Shown piece after piece: positions 7,725 to 15,278 of a DNA stretch of 51,188 nt. The notes beneath the pieces were generated by a model. That model had not been told where the DNA came from. It was given only the letters and a program-made list of their open reading frames with translations, and did no database searches. The position numbers were made by a program, and so were the translations under genes. Origin of the DNA: an uncultured Clostridia bacterium (lineage in GTDB: Bacteria > Bacillota > Clostridia > TANB77 > CAG-508). The number at the start of each line of letters is the position of its first letter. Within the stretch, counting starts at the first letter, position 1. Where the stretch lies: assembly GCA_947626605.1 (NCBI GenBank), contig CANQSV010000008.1, positions 1 to 51,188 of the forward strand, written 5' to 3'.

Positions 7725-7866
7725 TTTTATTTTAAAATTTTAGAGATGCAGGATTATAAATAGGTAATCCCCTTTCTTTGCATTGAAAAAGAAGTAATTG
7801 TTTTTGTATAAATACTTCTTATAATTTACATTCAATTAACTTTTTAGAAACTTTTGTTCTTTTGCA
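7725..7866 (-). repeat. Dispersed repeat family B, copy 3, with terminator hairpin
   Basis: It begins exactly after the stop of the small membrane protein at 7867. The hairpin AAGAAGTA...TACTTCTT with TTTTC ends that gene's transcript. The repeat then joins the promoter at 7680-7709, so one duplicated block supplies both the terminator of one gene and the promoter of the next. Confidence 0.7.
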
Positions 7867-8103
7867 TTATTGTAATTTATTTATTATTCTTTTTTTTTTC
7901 GTTTTTTTTGTTTCATCAAATCCATCAGCATATTCACCAAGAAGTTTCTTTGCTTCCTTATCTTCATATGTTTCTTTGCCCGTAATATCTCTATATGCTT
8001 CTTCAATTCCATTTTTTACTGCCCATTTTATTATAAAGTAAGCACATATCAAAATTACAATGAAACTTCCAAATCCAATACTTAATCCTAGGAAATTATT
8101 CAT
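7867..8103 (-). CDS. Small single-pass membrane protein, DUF6019-like
   Basis: This 78-residue protein has one N-terminal membrane helix (residues 9-27, 'IGFGSFIVILICAYFIIKW') and then 'AVKNGIEEAYRDITGKE', a pattern like DUF6019 proteins, and a very basic tail ('KKTKKKRIINK'). GAGGAATATT precedes the ATG. Role unknown. Confidence 0.65.
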   Translation of the reverse strand: MNNFLGLSIGFGSFIVILICAYFIIKWAVKNGIEEAYRDITGKETYEDKEAKKLLGEYADGFDETKKTKKKRIINKLQ

Positions 8104-8185
8104 AATATTCCTCTACTCCTACAAATTACTATTTTCATTAATAATTATAATAAAAGAAAGAAGAAATTTCAACACTCATTTTAAA

Positions 8186-8236
8186 TTTTGTAAATTTTTA
8201 TCGTTTTTTTGCTTCATATTAAACTGCGACATTTTT
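8186..8236. repeat. Repeat family C, second copy; rest of 8104-8638 empty
   Basis: AAATTTTGTAAATTTTTATC...CATATTAAACTGCGACAT matches 4606-4652. Nearby, 'cccctacttcttaaattt' at about 8341 matches the patch at about 532. No supported gene lies between 8104 and 8638. Confidence 0.5.
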
Positions 8237-8638
8237 TATTTTAATTTATAGTATATATTTCTATTTTTATAATTTTAATTTTATATTTTCAAAATTAAAA
8301 AATATATAAATTTGAAAATTTCTTTTTTTCTCCTCTATTCCCCTACTTCTTAAATTTGATTATTGTTATAAATAACAAATATTTAAATTGATTAATTCTC
8401 CAACTTTTATTTCTGTGGAATATAATAAGAATTGTAATGTTATGTTATTTAAGTTCATTTGAATTTTTCAAAGTAATTTGACAAATAAAAAAATGTATAT
8501 AATTAAGTATCTTTTCATTTATTAAATATTCATTTTCAAATTTCATTATTTTATTATTTTCAGTATAGATTACAATTTTTTCAGATCTAAGATACGAAAA
8601 AAGTTTTTCATCTTAAACCTGTGAATAAAAAATTTTGT

Positions 8639-8667
8639 TTGACATATAATAAAAATGGTGTTATAAT
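8639..8667 (+). promoter_or_regulatory. Promoter of the antisense RNA of type I locus 1
   Basis: Consensus TTGACA (8639-8644), 17-bp spacer and TGTTATAAT extended TATAAT (8662-8667). It is the best sigma-A promoter in the accessory zone. The start would be near 8674. Confidence 0.85.
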
Positions 8668-8673
8668 AACTAT

Positions 8674-8738
8674 AGCATTGAAACGTAACCGATTCAAGCT
8701 GACACTTGATATGTGTGTGATGACACATATCTTTTTTT
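8674..8738 (+). ncRNA. Candidate antitoxin RNA (RNA II) of a par-like type I system
   Basis: A transcript of about 65 nt runs from the promoter at 8639-8667 to a perfect terminator: GATATGTGT, loop GTGATG, ACACATATC, then seven T. Its 5' part has GTAACCGATTCA (8685-8696) and CTGACAC (8699-8705). Both recur as direct repeats at 8864-8875 and 8883-8889, around the toxin start codon, so the RNA can pair in trans with the toxin mRNA start. Its terminator loop GUGAUG is the exact complement of CAUCAC in the toxin mRNA's terminator loop. This layout is that of RNA II of plasmid pAD1 par. Confidence 0.75.
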
Positions 8739-8742
8739 ATGC

Positions 8743-8926
8743 AAAAACAGAGCAGGTGATGAACTGCTCTGAACTGAAATCAGTTTTTGTCATTGTTGCG
8801 TTGGTATTTAGCTAATTCTTCTTCCAATTTTTCAATTTTCTGAAGTAAAAGCCATACCAATAAGTAACCGATTCATGTTTTTCTGACACCCCCCTTTCCT
8901 TCAAGGGATTGTCCAAATACATGGAC
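8743..8926 (-). ncRNA. Toxin mRNA (RNA I) of type I locus 1
   Basis: A predicted transcript of about 185 nt runs from the promoter at 8933-8961 to the terminator AGAGCAG-TTCATCAC-CTGCTCT (8770-8749), then GTTTTTG. The 5' leader can fold (GTCCA/TGGAC, and CCCTT/AAGGG, which would cover the SD), a feature of par-type mRNAs. It carries the frameshifted toxin reading frame at 8876-8780. Confidence 0.7.
8780..8876 (-). CDS. Small hydrophobic toxin, needs +1 shift at CGG
   Basis: The ATG at 8876 follows a strong SD (GAAAGGGGGGTG) but in frame 0 gives only MNRLLIGMAFTSEN. The third codon is CGG (8870-8868). Skipping the next base gives MNRYLLVWLLLQKIEKLEEE, then LAKYQRNNDKN, 31 residues with a membrane helix and a charged tail, ending at TGA 8782-8780. 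The length fits exactly (97 bases, minus one, is 32 codons). The CGG lies inside the direct repeat matched by the antisense RNA. It is not an obvious Fst relative by sequence. Confidence 0.6.
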
Positions 8927-8932
8927 CTTTTA

Positions 8933-8961
8933 ATTATATCGTAAACTCTACTCAAATACAA
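8933..8961 (-). promoter_or_regulatory. Promoter of the toxin mRNA of type I locus 1
   Basis: TTGTAT (8961-8956), 17-bp spacer and TATAAT (8938-8933) on the minus strand, converging on the antisense promoter. Apart from this locus and repeat family A copy 4, the 8877-9282 gap holds nothing recognisable. Confidence 0.75.
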
Positions 8962-9149
8962 TGATTATTCTGTGAATTTGGTAATTTACTTCTTGAAAGA
9001 TATGTCGAAAAAAATTAGCATTTTGATAACTATTTTAATTTATATTATTTTATCACTTTTTATGCATTATGTAACTTTATATGTTCTGCTATAAGCATTG
9101 TAATATAGCCATTTTTAAAAATTTTATGCTTATAATTTTTCTATTAAAA

Positions 9150-9245
9150 AATGTCCGATTTCCTTGATTTTGTGCAAAGTCATGTATTTCTTTTTTATCA
9201 CTTTCAACCTATGTAGCCCTCTACTCTTATACCTTTTAGGTTAAT
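9150..9245 (-). repeat. Dispersed repeat family A, copy 4
   Basis: CTTGATTTTGTGCAAAGTCATGTAT, then TATCACTTTCAACCTATGTA and GCCCTCTACTCTT as in copy 3, ending just past the 3' end of the Fic gene. The promoter flank of copies 1 and 3 is not preserved. Confidence 0.6.
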
Positions 9246-9282
9246 CTAGATTAAACAATATTTATATTTTATTACTAATTTA

Positions 9283-9943
9283 CTATTCTTCTAATTTAAT
9301 TCCATCGATACAATTATCATATATAAACTGTTTTATCTCATTTTTTTCATTAAAACTATAAAACTTAGATAATAATATATTAAATTCCTCTAATTTATTA
9401 TCTGGAACTCTTATTATTCCACAACCATTTTCAATCATAATTTTATTTGCACAAATTGTACTAGTCCTTTTATTTCCATCCCAAAAAAGTTGACTTCTCA
9501 TTCCATATAACATATATTCAATTGCTCTTTCAGTAGGATTTTCTATATTTATAATTTGATTTATATCATTTTCTACCACTTCTTTTTTTGGTATTTCTGG
9601 TATGTATTCTGTTCCTGATATTTGGACATTTCCGTTTTCTCAAAGTTCCCCATTCTAAACTTTCATTTCTTGCAACATATTCATTTATTTTACATATAAA
9701 ATTCAAACAAAATTCTTCACTAATATTATTTATAAGATATTTCCATGCATCTCTTAAATTTAAAATACATTGAATATCATCTATTTTTAAATTCGGAACA
9801 TTAACTCCATCTAAAATTGTTTGAGTTTGAGGAAATGTAACATTTATGCCTTCCATCCTAGCATTGCAATAAATATTATCTACTATATTTTTTTTTGCTA
9901 AAAATATATTTTGTTCTAATGTTAATTTATATTTATTATCCAT
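9283..9943 (-). CDS. Fic family protein, needs +1 shift at CGG
   Basis: Frame 0 begins at the ATG at 9943 (MDNKYKLTLEQNIFLAKKNI) behind GGAGG and runs through 'NARMEGINVTFPQTQTILDG' and 'ESLEWGTLRKR' to the CGG at 9634-9632. One base later the +1 frame continues 'NVQISGTEYIPEIP' and 'FWDGNKRTSTICANK' to the stop at 9283. With one base skipped the product is 219 residues, a normal length. Fic enzymes usually transfer AMP to a target hydroxyl; the loop here reads SQLFWDGNKRTS, lacking the catalytic His of HPFxxGN. I recall Gln in place of His in this subfamily, so activity is uncertain. Confidence 0.75.
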
Positions 9944-10004
9944 AATTGCCTCCAATTTATTTTTGGTTATTTTTATTATAAATGTATAAAAAAAATTCGT
10001 CAAG

Positions 10005-10115
10005 ATAATCTCCCTTCTTTGCATTGAAAAAAGAAGTACCTGTTTTATACAGATACTCCTTATAATTTATATTCCATTAACTAAAAAACTATTGTTCTTT
10101 TACATTATTCTAATT
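10005..10115 (-). repeat. Dispersed repeat family B, copy 4 (diverged)
   Basis: It contains AAGGAGTATCTGT...ACAGGTACTTCTTTTTT on the minus strand. Compared with the other copies, changes on one arm are matched on the other or give G-U pairs, so the hairpin has been kept while the sequence drifted. It lies after the second anti-sigma gene's own terminator. Confidence 0.55.
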
Positions 10116-10131
10116 TCTCGAGATGATTATA

Positions 10132-10171
10132 ACAAAAAAATAGATAATTAGCAAATAACTCATTATCTATT
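10132..10171 (-). terminator. Terminator of the second sigma/anti-sigma operon
   Basis: AATAGATAAT (10139-10148) pairs with ATTATCTATT (10162-10171), followed on the minus strand by seven T. Confidence 0.8.
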
Positions 10172-10184
10172 TTTTATTATAACA

Positions 10185-10961
10185 TTATTCTTTTTCAATT
10201 AACAAATCTTTTTTTGCACTAGGATTTGTATTGTACTCAATATCAATAGCTCCCCCTATTGTATCAAGTGCTTTTATTTTATTCAAATCACTTTCGTTAT
10301 TGCTTGTTACAGTAACTTTTATATTGTTACTATCTTCCATTACTGCTGATAATGTTACAAAAGTGAATTCCTTATCTATCATTTTTTTGCTTATTTTATT
10401 TTGTAAATTTGTTAAATAGTTATATGAATACTTTGCTGTTTTAAATGTTGTTCTATTTTCTGTTATTCCAAGCAAACTGCATATTGCTCTCCTATTAGTT
10501 TCATTATTTTCACAAAGTAACACTACATTATTTCCATTATTGTCGATATATTTTCCTGCATAATAATCTGGATAGCCTGTATTTATATTTTCATTTGGTT
10601 GTTCATTTACATTTACATCTTTATCTTCTACAGTTGTATTTTTATTAGTATTTTCGGTAAGTATTGACTGTAATAATTCTAATAATTCATTTTCAGTTTT
10701 CAATGCTTCCTTTTTATTTTTCTTAATATCTTGTAAGTCTGAAATTCCATAAGGAGTGTCTTCTACTTGATTATTATTAAATGTATTTGTGCCTATGATG
10801 ATTCCAACACCTAAAATAAATACTGCTGCACTCGAAGTTATTCCATAAATTATTTTTCTACTTTTTTTACTTTTAATATCAAACTCCTCTCTGATGTTTG
10901 ATACAGCTATTTTTTCTTTTACATTTTTTCGTATTTTTTCTTTTAAATCATTATTTTCCAT
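10185..10961 (-). CDS. Putative anti-sigma factor, membrane-anchored (second pair)
   Basis: This 258-residue protein has a charged cytoplasmic N-terminus, one membrane helix (about residues 38-58, 'IIYGITSSAAVFILGVGIII'), an Asn-rich linker and an extracytoplasmic domain of unknown fold ('YPDYYAGKYIDNNGNNVVLL'). The start is the ATG at 10961, eight bases after GGAGG, which lies inside the sigma gene; an ATG five codons upstream overlaps that site. Overlap of 11 bases with the sigma gene implies coupled synthesis. The anti-sigma role is inferred from topology and position. Confidence 0.65.
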   Translation of the reverse strand: MENNDLKEKIRKNVKEKIAVSNIREEFDIKSKKSRKIIYGITSSAAVFILGVGIIIGTNTFNNNQVEDTPYGISDLQDIKKNKKEALKTENELLELLQSILTENTNKNTTVEDKDVNVNEQPNENINTGYPDYYAGKYIDNNGNNVVLLCENNETNRRAICSLLGITENRTTFKTAKYSYNYLTNLQNKISKKMIDKEFTFVTLSAVMEDSNNIKVTVTSNNESDLNKIKALDTIGGAIDIEYNTNPSAKKDLLIEKE

Positions 10962-11502
10962 AGCCATAACCTCCATCTTCCAAATTTCTTTTTATCTTTT
11001 TTCTAACTCTATGAAGAATTGTCTTTACATTACTGATAGATAAATTTAATACTTTTGCTATTTCTTTTATCGTTTTTGATTCATAATAAAACATTATAAA
11101 TATTTTATATTCTTCGTATTTTAGTTTTTGTAATGTGCTCTGCATTATTTTATCCTGTTCTTTTTGTTCTGTAATTTCTTCAATATTACAAATATCTATA
11201 ACATTTTCTTCATAATCAGATATAGAAAAATTCAACTCCGTATCCCTGTACTTATTTCTTATAATATTTTTAGCAGTTCCTACAAGATATGGTTTTATTT
11301 CTGTTGTTTTTAACAAATTTCTACTGTTTTTCCATATAGCAACAAATACATCTGATACTATTTCTTCTATATCTTCATCTGTTATAGCTATACTCACTCC
11401 GTTTTTTACTATTAAATAAACATAGCCATAAAAATTATCTATTATTTTGTCTATATCTATTTTTTCGTTTATTAGATAATCATTTAAAATTTCTTTTTTC
11501 AA
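10951..11502 (-). CDS. ECF-type RNA polymerase sigma factor (second pair)
   Basis: This 183-residue protein has region 2 near 'DEDIEEIVSDVFVAIWKNS' (residues 42-60) and region 4 'YYESKTIKEIAKVLNLSISN' with a typical helix-turn-helix (near 138-157). No ATG is available in frame; the likely start is the TTG at 11502 with AGGT seven bases and AAGGAG 13 bases upstream. On the minus strand GTTGTAACCTTTTT and TGTTACTATG upstream may form an autoregulated ECF promoter (inference). Confidence 0.85.
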   Translation of the reverse strand: MKKEILNDYLINEKIDIDKIIDNFYGYVYLIVKNGVSIAITDEDIEEIVSDVFVAIWKNSRNLLKTTEIKPYLVGTAKNIIRNKYRDTELNFSISDYEENVIDICNIEEITEQKEQDKIMQSTLQKLKYEEYKIFIMFYYESKTIKEIAKVLNLSISNVKTILHRVRKKIKRNLEDGGYGYGK

Positions 11503-11594
11503 TTTAGACCTAAATCTCCTTATTATTTTTTCAGTTAACTTTCATATACATAGTAACATTTTTTTGAAAAAGGTTACAACTTTTTTCAAAAATC

Positions 11595-11630
11595 TAAAAA
11601 AATATAGAGATTAGTTATCTAATCTCTATA
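11595..11630 (-). terminator. Terminator of the esterase operon
   Basis: A 12-bp perfect stem TATAGAGATTAG/CTAATCTCTATA with loop TTAT (11603-11630), followed on the minus strand by a T-rich run. Confidence 0.85.
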
Positions 11631-11659
11631 AATATCATAATCCTAAATTGTAATTTACA

Positions 11660-12610
11660 TTACTTATTTTTTCCTATATCTTGCCATTTCTTATTATGTA
11701 ATATTTCGGCATCATCGCCTACAAATATTTTACTTGCTTCCTTATCATTTTGTAATTGGTATAACATCCATGCTGTCATATAAGAATCTGTTTGAACAAG
11801 CATATCCTCATGTTCAGTTCCAACGGATCTTGCACGAATTTTAAATACATTATCTGTTATTTTATCATAATTCTCTATCAATGAAGATAAAGGAGCGACT
11901 CCACCAAACTCTTTACTAGAGTCTTTTCCTGAATCATCAGATTTTCCTGTACCTGCTGTCATAAAATACGAAATTTTAATTTTTGATGTATCATAATTCC
12001 ATCCCATATTATTGGCTAATAATGGATATGCTGCACTACCTGTAAATATAGTCTTATAATTTTTTCCATTTTCAAACTCCGTTACAGCTCTTATTGCTCC
12101 TGCACCACCTTGAGAATATCCAATTATTCCTATATTATTCTTATCTATCTTATTATAAAGTTTACTATCATTAGAAATATTTAGCATATAATCTAAAGTA
12201 ATTGAAGTTGTTTCTCCTGTACCAGTTTGTCCATCTTCATTTCCAACAACAATAAATCCCCAAGATGCTAATTTTTTAAAAAATGGTTCATATCTAAATG
12301 CAGGTACTCCACTAGCATTTACTACTATTATCATTGGGTATTCCTGATTATTATTTTCTAGTTCTTTTGGATACCATATTCTAATTTTCTTAATAGAACT
12401 ATTTTCTGACTCATGTTCTTCATAAGAAACTTCATAATTCCCTAATTTAGAATATTTTGTTTCTAGTTCCTCATTAGATTGAAAATCTTTATAATAGTCA
12501 TCTTCGTAAACAGGTTTTTGACTTTCAATATATCCTTTAATTGATAATATTACAAGCAATATTATCAAAATTAAAACTACAATTCCAATTATTTTTAACA
12601 CTTTTTTCAT
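11660..12610 (-). CDS. Membrane-anchored alpha/beta hydrolase
   Basis: This 316-residue protein has an N-terminal membrane anchor (residues 4-25). The nucleophile elbow GYSQGG places the catalytic Ser at 166, and 'GTEHEDM' offers His 267. The fold resembles dienelactone hydrolase/chlorophyllase-type esterases acting outside the cell. The gene follows a pectinacetylesterase-like gene by 15 bases and shares its TetR-controlled promoter, so the two probably remove ester groups from the same kind of external substrate. The substrate is not known. Confidence 0.75.
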   Translation of the reverse strand: MKKVLKIIGIVVLILIILLVILSIKGYIESQKPVYEDDYYKDFQSNEELETKYSKLGNYEVSYEEHESENSSIKKIRIWYPKELENNNQEYPMIIVVNASGVPAFRYEPFFKKLASWGFIVVGNEDGQTGTGETTSITLDYMLNISNDSKLYNKIDKNNIGIIGYSQGGAGAIRAVTEFENGKNYKTIFTGSAAYPLLANNMGWNYDTSKIKISYFMTAGTGKSDDSGKDSSKEFGGVAPLSSLIENYDKITDNVFKIRARSVGTEHEDMLVQTDSYMTAWMLYQLQNDKEASKIFVGDDAEILHNKKWQDIGKNK

Positions 12611-12625
12611 AATACAACCTCTATT

Positions 12626-13783
12626 TTAATAATTTTTATCCAATAACTCTAGTCCATAAGTTTTAACATTACCATTTATTGAATCATAAATCCAATCAGC
12701 AACAGATTTATTACCTTCTAATTTATCAAACACATTACTTGATATTATTGTATGTTGAGTGTTCTTTGTTTTTTCATCAATAGCATATTCCCATATATAG
12801 ATTCCAACTCCATCAATATTAGTTTGTAAATCATTAACCATTTGTTTTAAATCTTTTTGAAATTTATCGCCATTTTCTTTAGACTTTTCCATTTTACCTT
12901 TATCAATATATGATTGATATTGTTGTAATGTATCATCTCTAACAGAACAATCAAATAGTATTTTAACAGAATTTCCTCTTTTGTTATGCAATGCTACCAA
13001 ACTATCTAAGACTATATTATTTCCTGTTAGTCTATCACTTATTTCTTGTGGACTTTCCCATAATTCTGTTGCAGATTTATGCCAATTATCATATAAAAGC
13101 AATGAACTATCGACTGCAACAGTTATGTTGTCTGTATTAGGGAAGTAGTTTATTACATCATCAGAGAGTAAAGATGTTGCAAATCCACCTGCACTAAAAC
13201 CTGTTACAAGTAAAGTATCCACTTTATCAAAATCAACATATTCTTGTACCTCTTTCATTAAAAGTGAATAATTATTATATCCATTATGGTAAACAACTTT
13301 TTCTTTTCCATTAGAATCTTTATAATGATATTCCCCTGTGCCTGTATGAAAATCTCCAGAAGCATAAGGTACAACAATAAATGTCCAATCTTTAAATGGA
13401 TTTTCGGTATTTTTACTACCTATACCACCTTCGACAACAAAATCTTGTGCTGTCATATCAACTGCATAAAATTTTGTTCCACCTTCAGATGTTTCTGGAG
13501 TAATACTAACTCCTCCTCCGAAGAAATAAACGATTACTTTATCTTTTTCTTTTCCTAGTTTAAATAATCCGTGCCATTCACTTCCGTTAGATGATTTTGC
13601 ATTTTCGGGAGTAATTCTGTACCACTTTCCGATTTCAGGATTTTCTTTTAATTCTGGTCTTTTAATAAAAACTGTATTTTTCAAGATTAGAAAAATAATA
13701 ATTCCAAATATTATTACTAAAGATAGTAATATAGATAATATAATTTTCAATTTCTTATGTTTTCCTTTCTTTTTTTCTTTCAT
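12626..13783 (-). CDS. Membrane-anchored pectinacetylesterase/Notum-type esterase
   Basis: The 385-residue product starts at the ATG at 13783 (MKEKKKGKHKKLKIIL), five bases after GAGGTGG; the upstream GTG overlaps that site. A basic stretch and a membrane helix (about residues 12-36) anchor it outside the cell. 'YFFGGG' forms the oxyanion region, 'GFSAGGFAT' carries the nucleophile Ser (about 197), 'VRDDTLQQY' and 'TQHTII' supply Asp and His. This is the pectinacetylesterase (PAE/Notum) pattern of carboxylesterases that cut acetyl or acyl esters from glycans or lipids. It is the first gene of a two-gene operon divergent from a TetR regulator. Confidence 0.8.
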   Translation of the reverse strand: MKEKKKGKHKKLKIILSILLSLVIIFGIIIFLILKNTVFIKRPELKENPEIGKWYRITPENAKSSNGSEWHGLFKLGKEKDKVIVYFFGGGVSITPETSEGGTKFYAVDMTAQDFVVEGGIGSKNTENPFKDWTFIVVPYASGDFHTGTGEYHYKDSNGKEKVVYHNGYNNYSLLMKEVQEYVDFDKVDTLLVTGFSAGGFATSLLSDDVINYFPNTDNITVAVDSSLLLYDNWHKSATELWESPQEISDRLTGNNIVLDSLVALHNKRGNSVKILFDCSVRDDTLQQYQSYIDKGKMEKSKENGDKFQKDLKQMVNDLQTNIDGVGIYIWEYAIDEKTKNTQHTIISSNVFDKLEGNKSVADWIYDSINGNVKTYGLELLDKNY

Positions 13784-13807
13784 TTTTTCCACCTCTTTTA
13801 TGTAACT

Positions 13808-13837
13808 ATTGTACCATTACTTTATTTATGATACAAT
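13808..13837. promoter_or_regulatory. Two fully overlapping divergent promoters
   Basis: Plus strand: TTGTAC (13809-13814), 17 bp, TACAAT (13832-13837). Minus strand: TTGTAT (13836-13831), 17 bp, TACAAT (13813-13808). Each -35 overlaps the other's -10, because ATTGTA and TACAAT form an inverted repeat. RNA polymerase can occupy only one direction at a time, and a TetR dimer bound here would block both. A second GTACC occurs at the TetR start. Confidence 0.8.
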
Positions 13838-13877
13838 ATCAGTGACTAAATTGGAACAAAGGAGGGCTTTTTGTACC

Positions 13878-14387
13878 ATGAGAATACAAAGAGAAAAATA
13901 TGTTGATGAATATATAATAAATGCACTATTTAATTTAATGAAAAAAAAGAATTTTGAAGATATTTCAATTACTGAAATTACCAATAAAGCAGGAGTTAGT
14001 AGAAATTCATTTTATCGTAATTTTAACTCCAAAGAAGACATAGTAAAAAGATGGATTAAGGATATTACTGACTGCTTTTTGAATACTTCTGATATAAATT
14101 ATAAGCGAGATGACACACAAGAATATTTCATAAAATTATTTACTCATTTAGAAAAATATAAAGATCATGCTATACTAATTTACAAAGCGAATTTAACACA
14201 TCTTTTGAAAGAAGAATTTGAAAGTAGAATTTTAAAAATCTATGAAAAAGAGTACGGAAATTATAAATCTTATTTTCTAGCAGGTGGAATATTTAATGTT
14301 TATTATTATTGGTTAATGAATGGAGGTAAAGAAACTCCAGAAGAACTTGCATCAAATATAAATAAGTATTTAAAAATCAATATATAG
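13878..14387 (+). CDS. TetR family regulator of the esterase operon
   Basis: This 169-residue protein has an N-terminal TetR helix-turn-helix ('ISITEITNKAGVSRNSFYRN', residues 30-49) and a helical ligand domain. The ATG at 13878 (MRIQREKYVDEYI) lies 12 bases after AAAGGAGG; an in-frame upstream ATG has no site and falls inside the promoter. The divergent, overlapping promoter argues that it represses both itself and the two esterase genes until an effector binds. Confidence 0.85.
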   Translation: MRIQREKYVDEYIINALFNLMKKKNFEDISITEITNKAGVSRNSFYRNFNSKEDIVKRWIKDITDCFLNTSDINYKRDDTQEYFIKLFTHLEKYKDHAILIYKANLTHLLKEEFESRILKIYEKEYGNYKSYFLAGGIFNVYYYWLMNGGKETPEELASNINKYLKINI

Positions 14388-14413
14388 TTGTTCAAAAAAA
14401 GAACAACTTTTTA
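14386..14413 (+). terminator. Terminator of the TetR gene
   Basis: AGTTGTTC (14386-14393) and GAACAACT (14401-14408) form a stem starting within the stop codon, followed by a T-run. Confidence 0.8.
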
Positions 14414-14444
14414 AATTGTTCAATTATATAAATTACTATTTCGT

Positions 14445-14724
14445 TTAACAATAAAAGCTAATTTCATCCACTCCGTAAAATATCTTCCATTCAGATATAA
14501 TATAGAAAAAATTATATCTTATTGCTTTTAGTAGTTTATTCAAATCATGTTCTGGAATTCTACTATTATTATTGGCCAATATACAATCGCCACTTTTTGT
14601 TAACCAAACTTTGGTTGCATTTGATCCGTGGATTTCCTTTGCAAATATGTACATGTACTGGCTCACCATTTTCATTTGCCCAGAAAAAGACTGTATAACC
14701 AAGGTAACTAAATAAATTAGTCAC
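14445..14724 (-). CDS. DUF4160 protein, needs +1 shift at CGG
   Basis: Frame 0 starts at the GTG at 14724, eight bases after AAGGAGG and overlapping the previous stop. It reads VTNLFSYLGYTVFFWANENG, then EPVHVHICKGNP, up to the CGG at 14628-14626. After one extra base the +1 frame gives 'SNATKVWLTKSGDCILANNN' and 'FYGVDEISFYC' to the stop at 14445. Together these make an ordinary 92-residue DUF4160 protein. DUF4160 genes commonly occur as small paired genes and may be toxin-antitoxin related; their function is not established. Confidence 0.75.
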
Positions 14725-14992
14725 TTTGAATACCTCCTTTTTTAGCTACTTCAAAAAAATAACTTGCTCCTCTTTCAACAACACTTCTAAAAACATCTAT
14801 TTCTTTTTTACTATAATTTCCATCTTGTTTCACAATATTATATGATGGTAGTTCAAATATTATAGTATCAAATCCATGCTCTGTTGGTCTTTCAAAGCAA
14901 ACAATAAGATATTCTTCTCCATTTTCTTTTTTTCTCATATCTGAAGAAACAACTAGTGTTCCATCTGAATATGTTACAAATTCATGCATCAT
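14717..14992 (-). CDS. Partner protein of DUF4160
   Basis: This protein of about 91 residues begins MMHEFVTYSDGTLVVSSDMR and contains 'IVCFERPTEHGFDTIIFELP'. I recall the same kind of gene directly upstream of DUF4160 elsewhere. It starts at the ATG at 14992, nine bases after GGAG; upstream in-frame ATGs overlap the site. It overlaps the DUF4160 start by eight bases, so the two are coupled. The function is unknown. Confidence 0.6.
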   Translation of the reverse strand: MMHEFVTYSDGTLVVSSDMRKKENGEEYLIVCFERPTEHGFDTIIFELPSYNIVKQDGNYSKKEIDVFRSVVERGASYFFEVAKKGGIQSD

Positions 14993-15064
14993 TAATATCA
15001 TCTCCATTTCTGTACAATATAGTATATCACAAACCTCGAAAGATTACTCTTTAATAATTATAAT

Positions 15065-15102
15065 AAAAGAACAAATGAATTTCAAAATTCATTTGTTCTT
15101 TT
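15065..15102. terminator. 18-bp perfect palindromic hairpin
   Basis: AAAAGAACAAATGAATTT and AAATTCATTTGTTCTTTT pair perfectly around CA. T-runs on both sides suit bidirectional termination. Similar 'aataataaaagaac' fragments recur near 2810 and 8145, hinting at another dispersed unit. A smaller ACTC/GAGT-TTTTT hairpin lies at 15247-15271, after the next gene. Confidence 0.65.
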
Positions 15103-15278
15103 ACATTATTGTAAGTTTCTTAATTGTTTTACTAAGTTAGAGTCACTCACTGTGATTTTGTTTCAAATTTCATCACAAAGCCCCAACTGCGCAGAGTATG
15201 TATTCAACATTTTTCTACATATTTTTTAGTATTGCCACTTTTTCGCTAGACAAAAACTCCGTCCCGAGTCTATATATA

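Noticed and set aside
8621-8815. 64-residue plus-strand frame over the antisense RNA
   Set aside because: It starts before the promoter of the small RNA and runs through two terminators; the RNA signals explain the region better.
9566-10024. Fic, DUF4160, helicase and toxin frames treated as ordinary pseudogenes
   Set aside because: Random decay or homopolymer errors would not place every break at CGG with +1 each time; the Fic break lies near an A-run, but the others do not share one.
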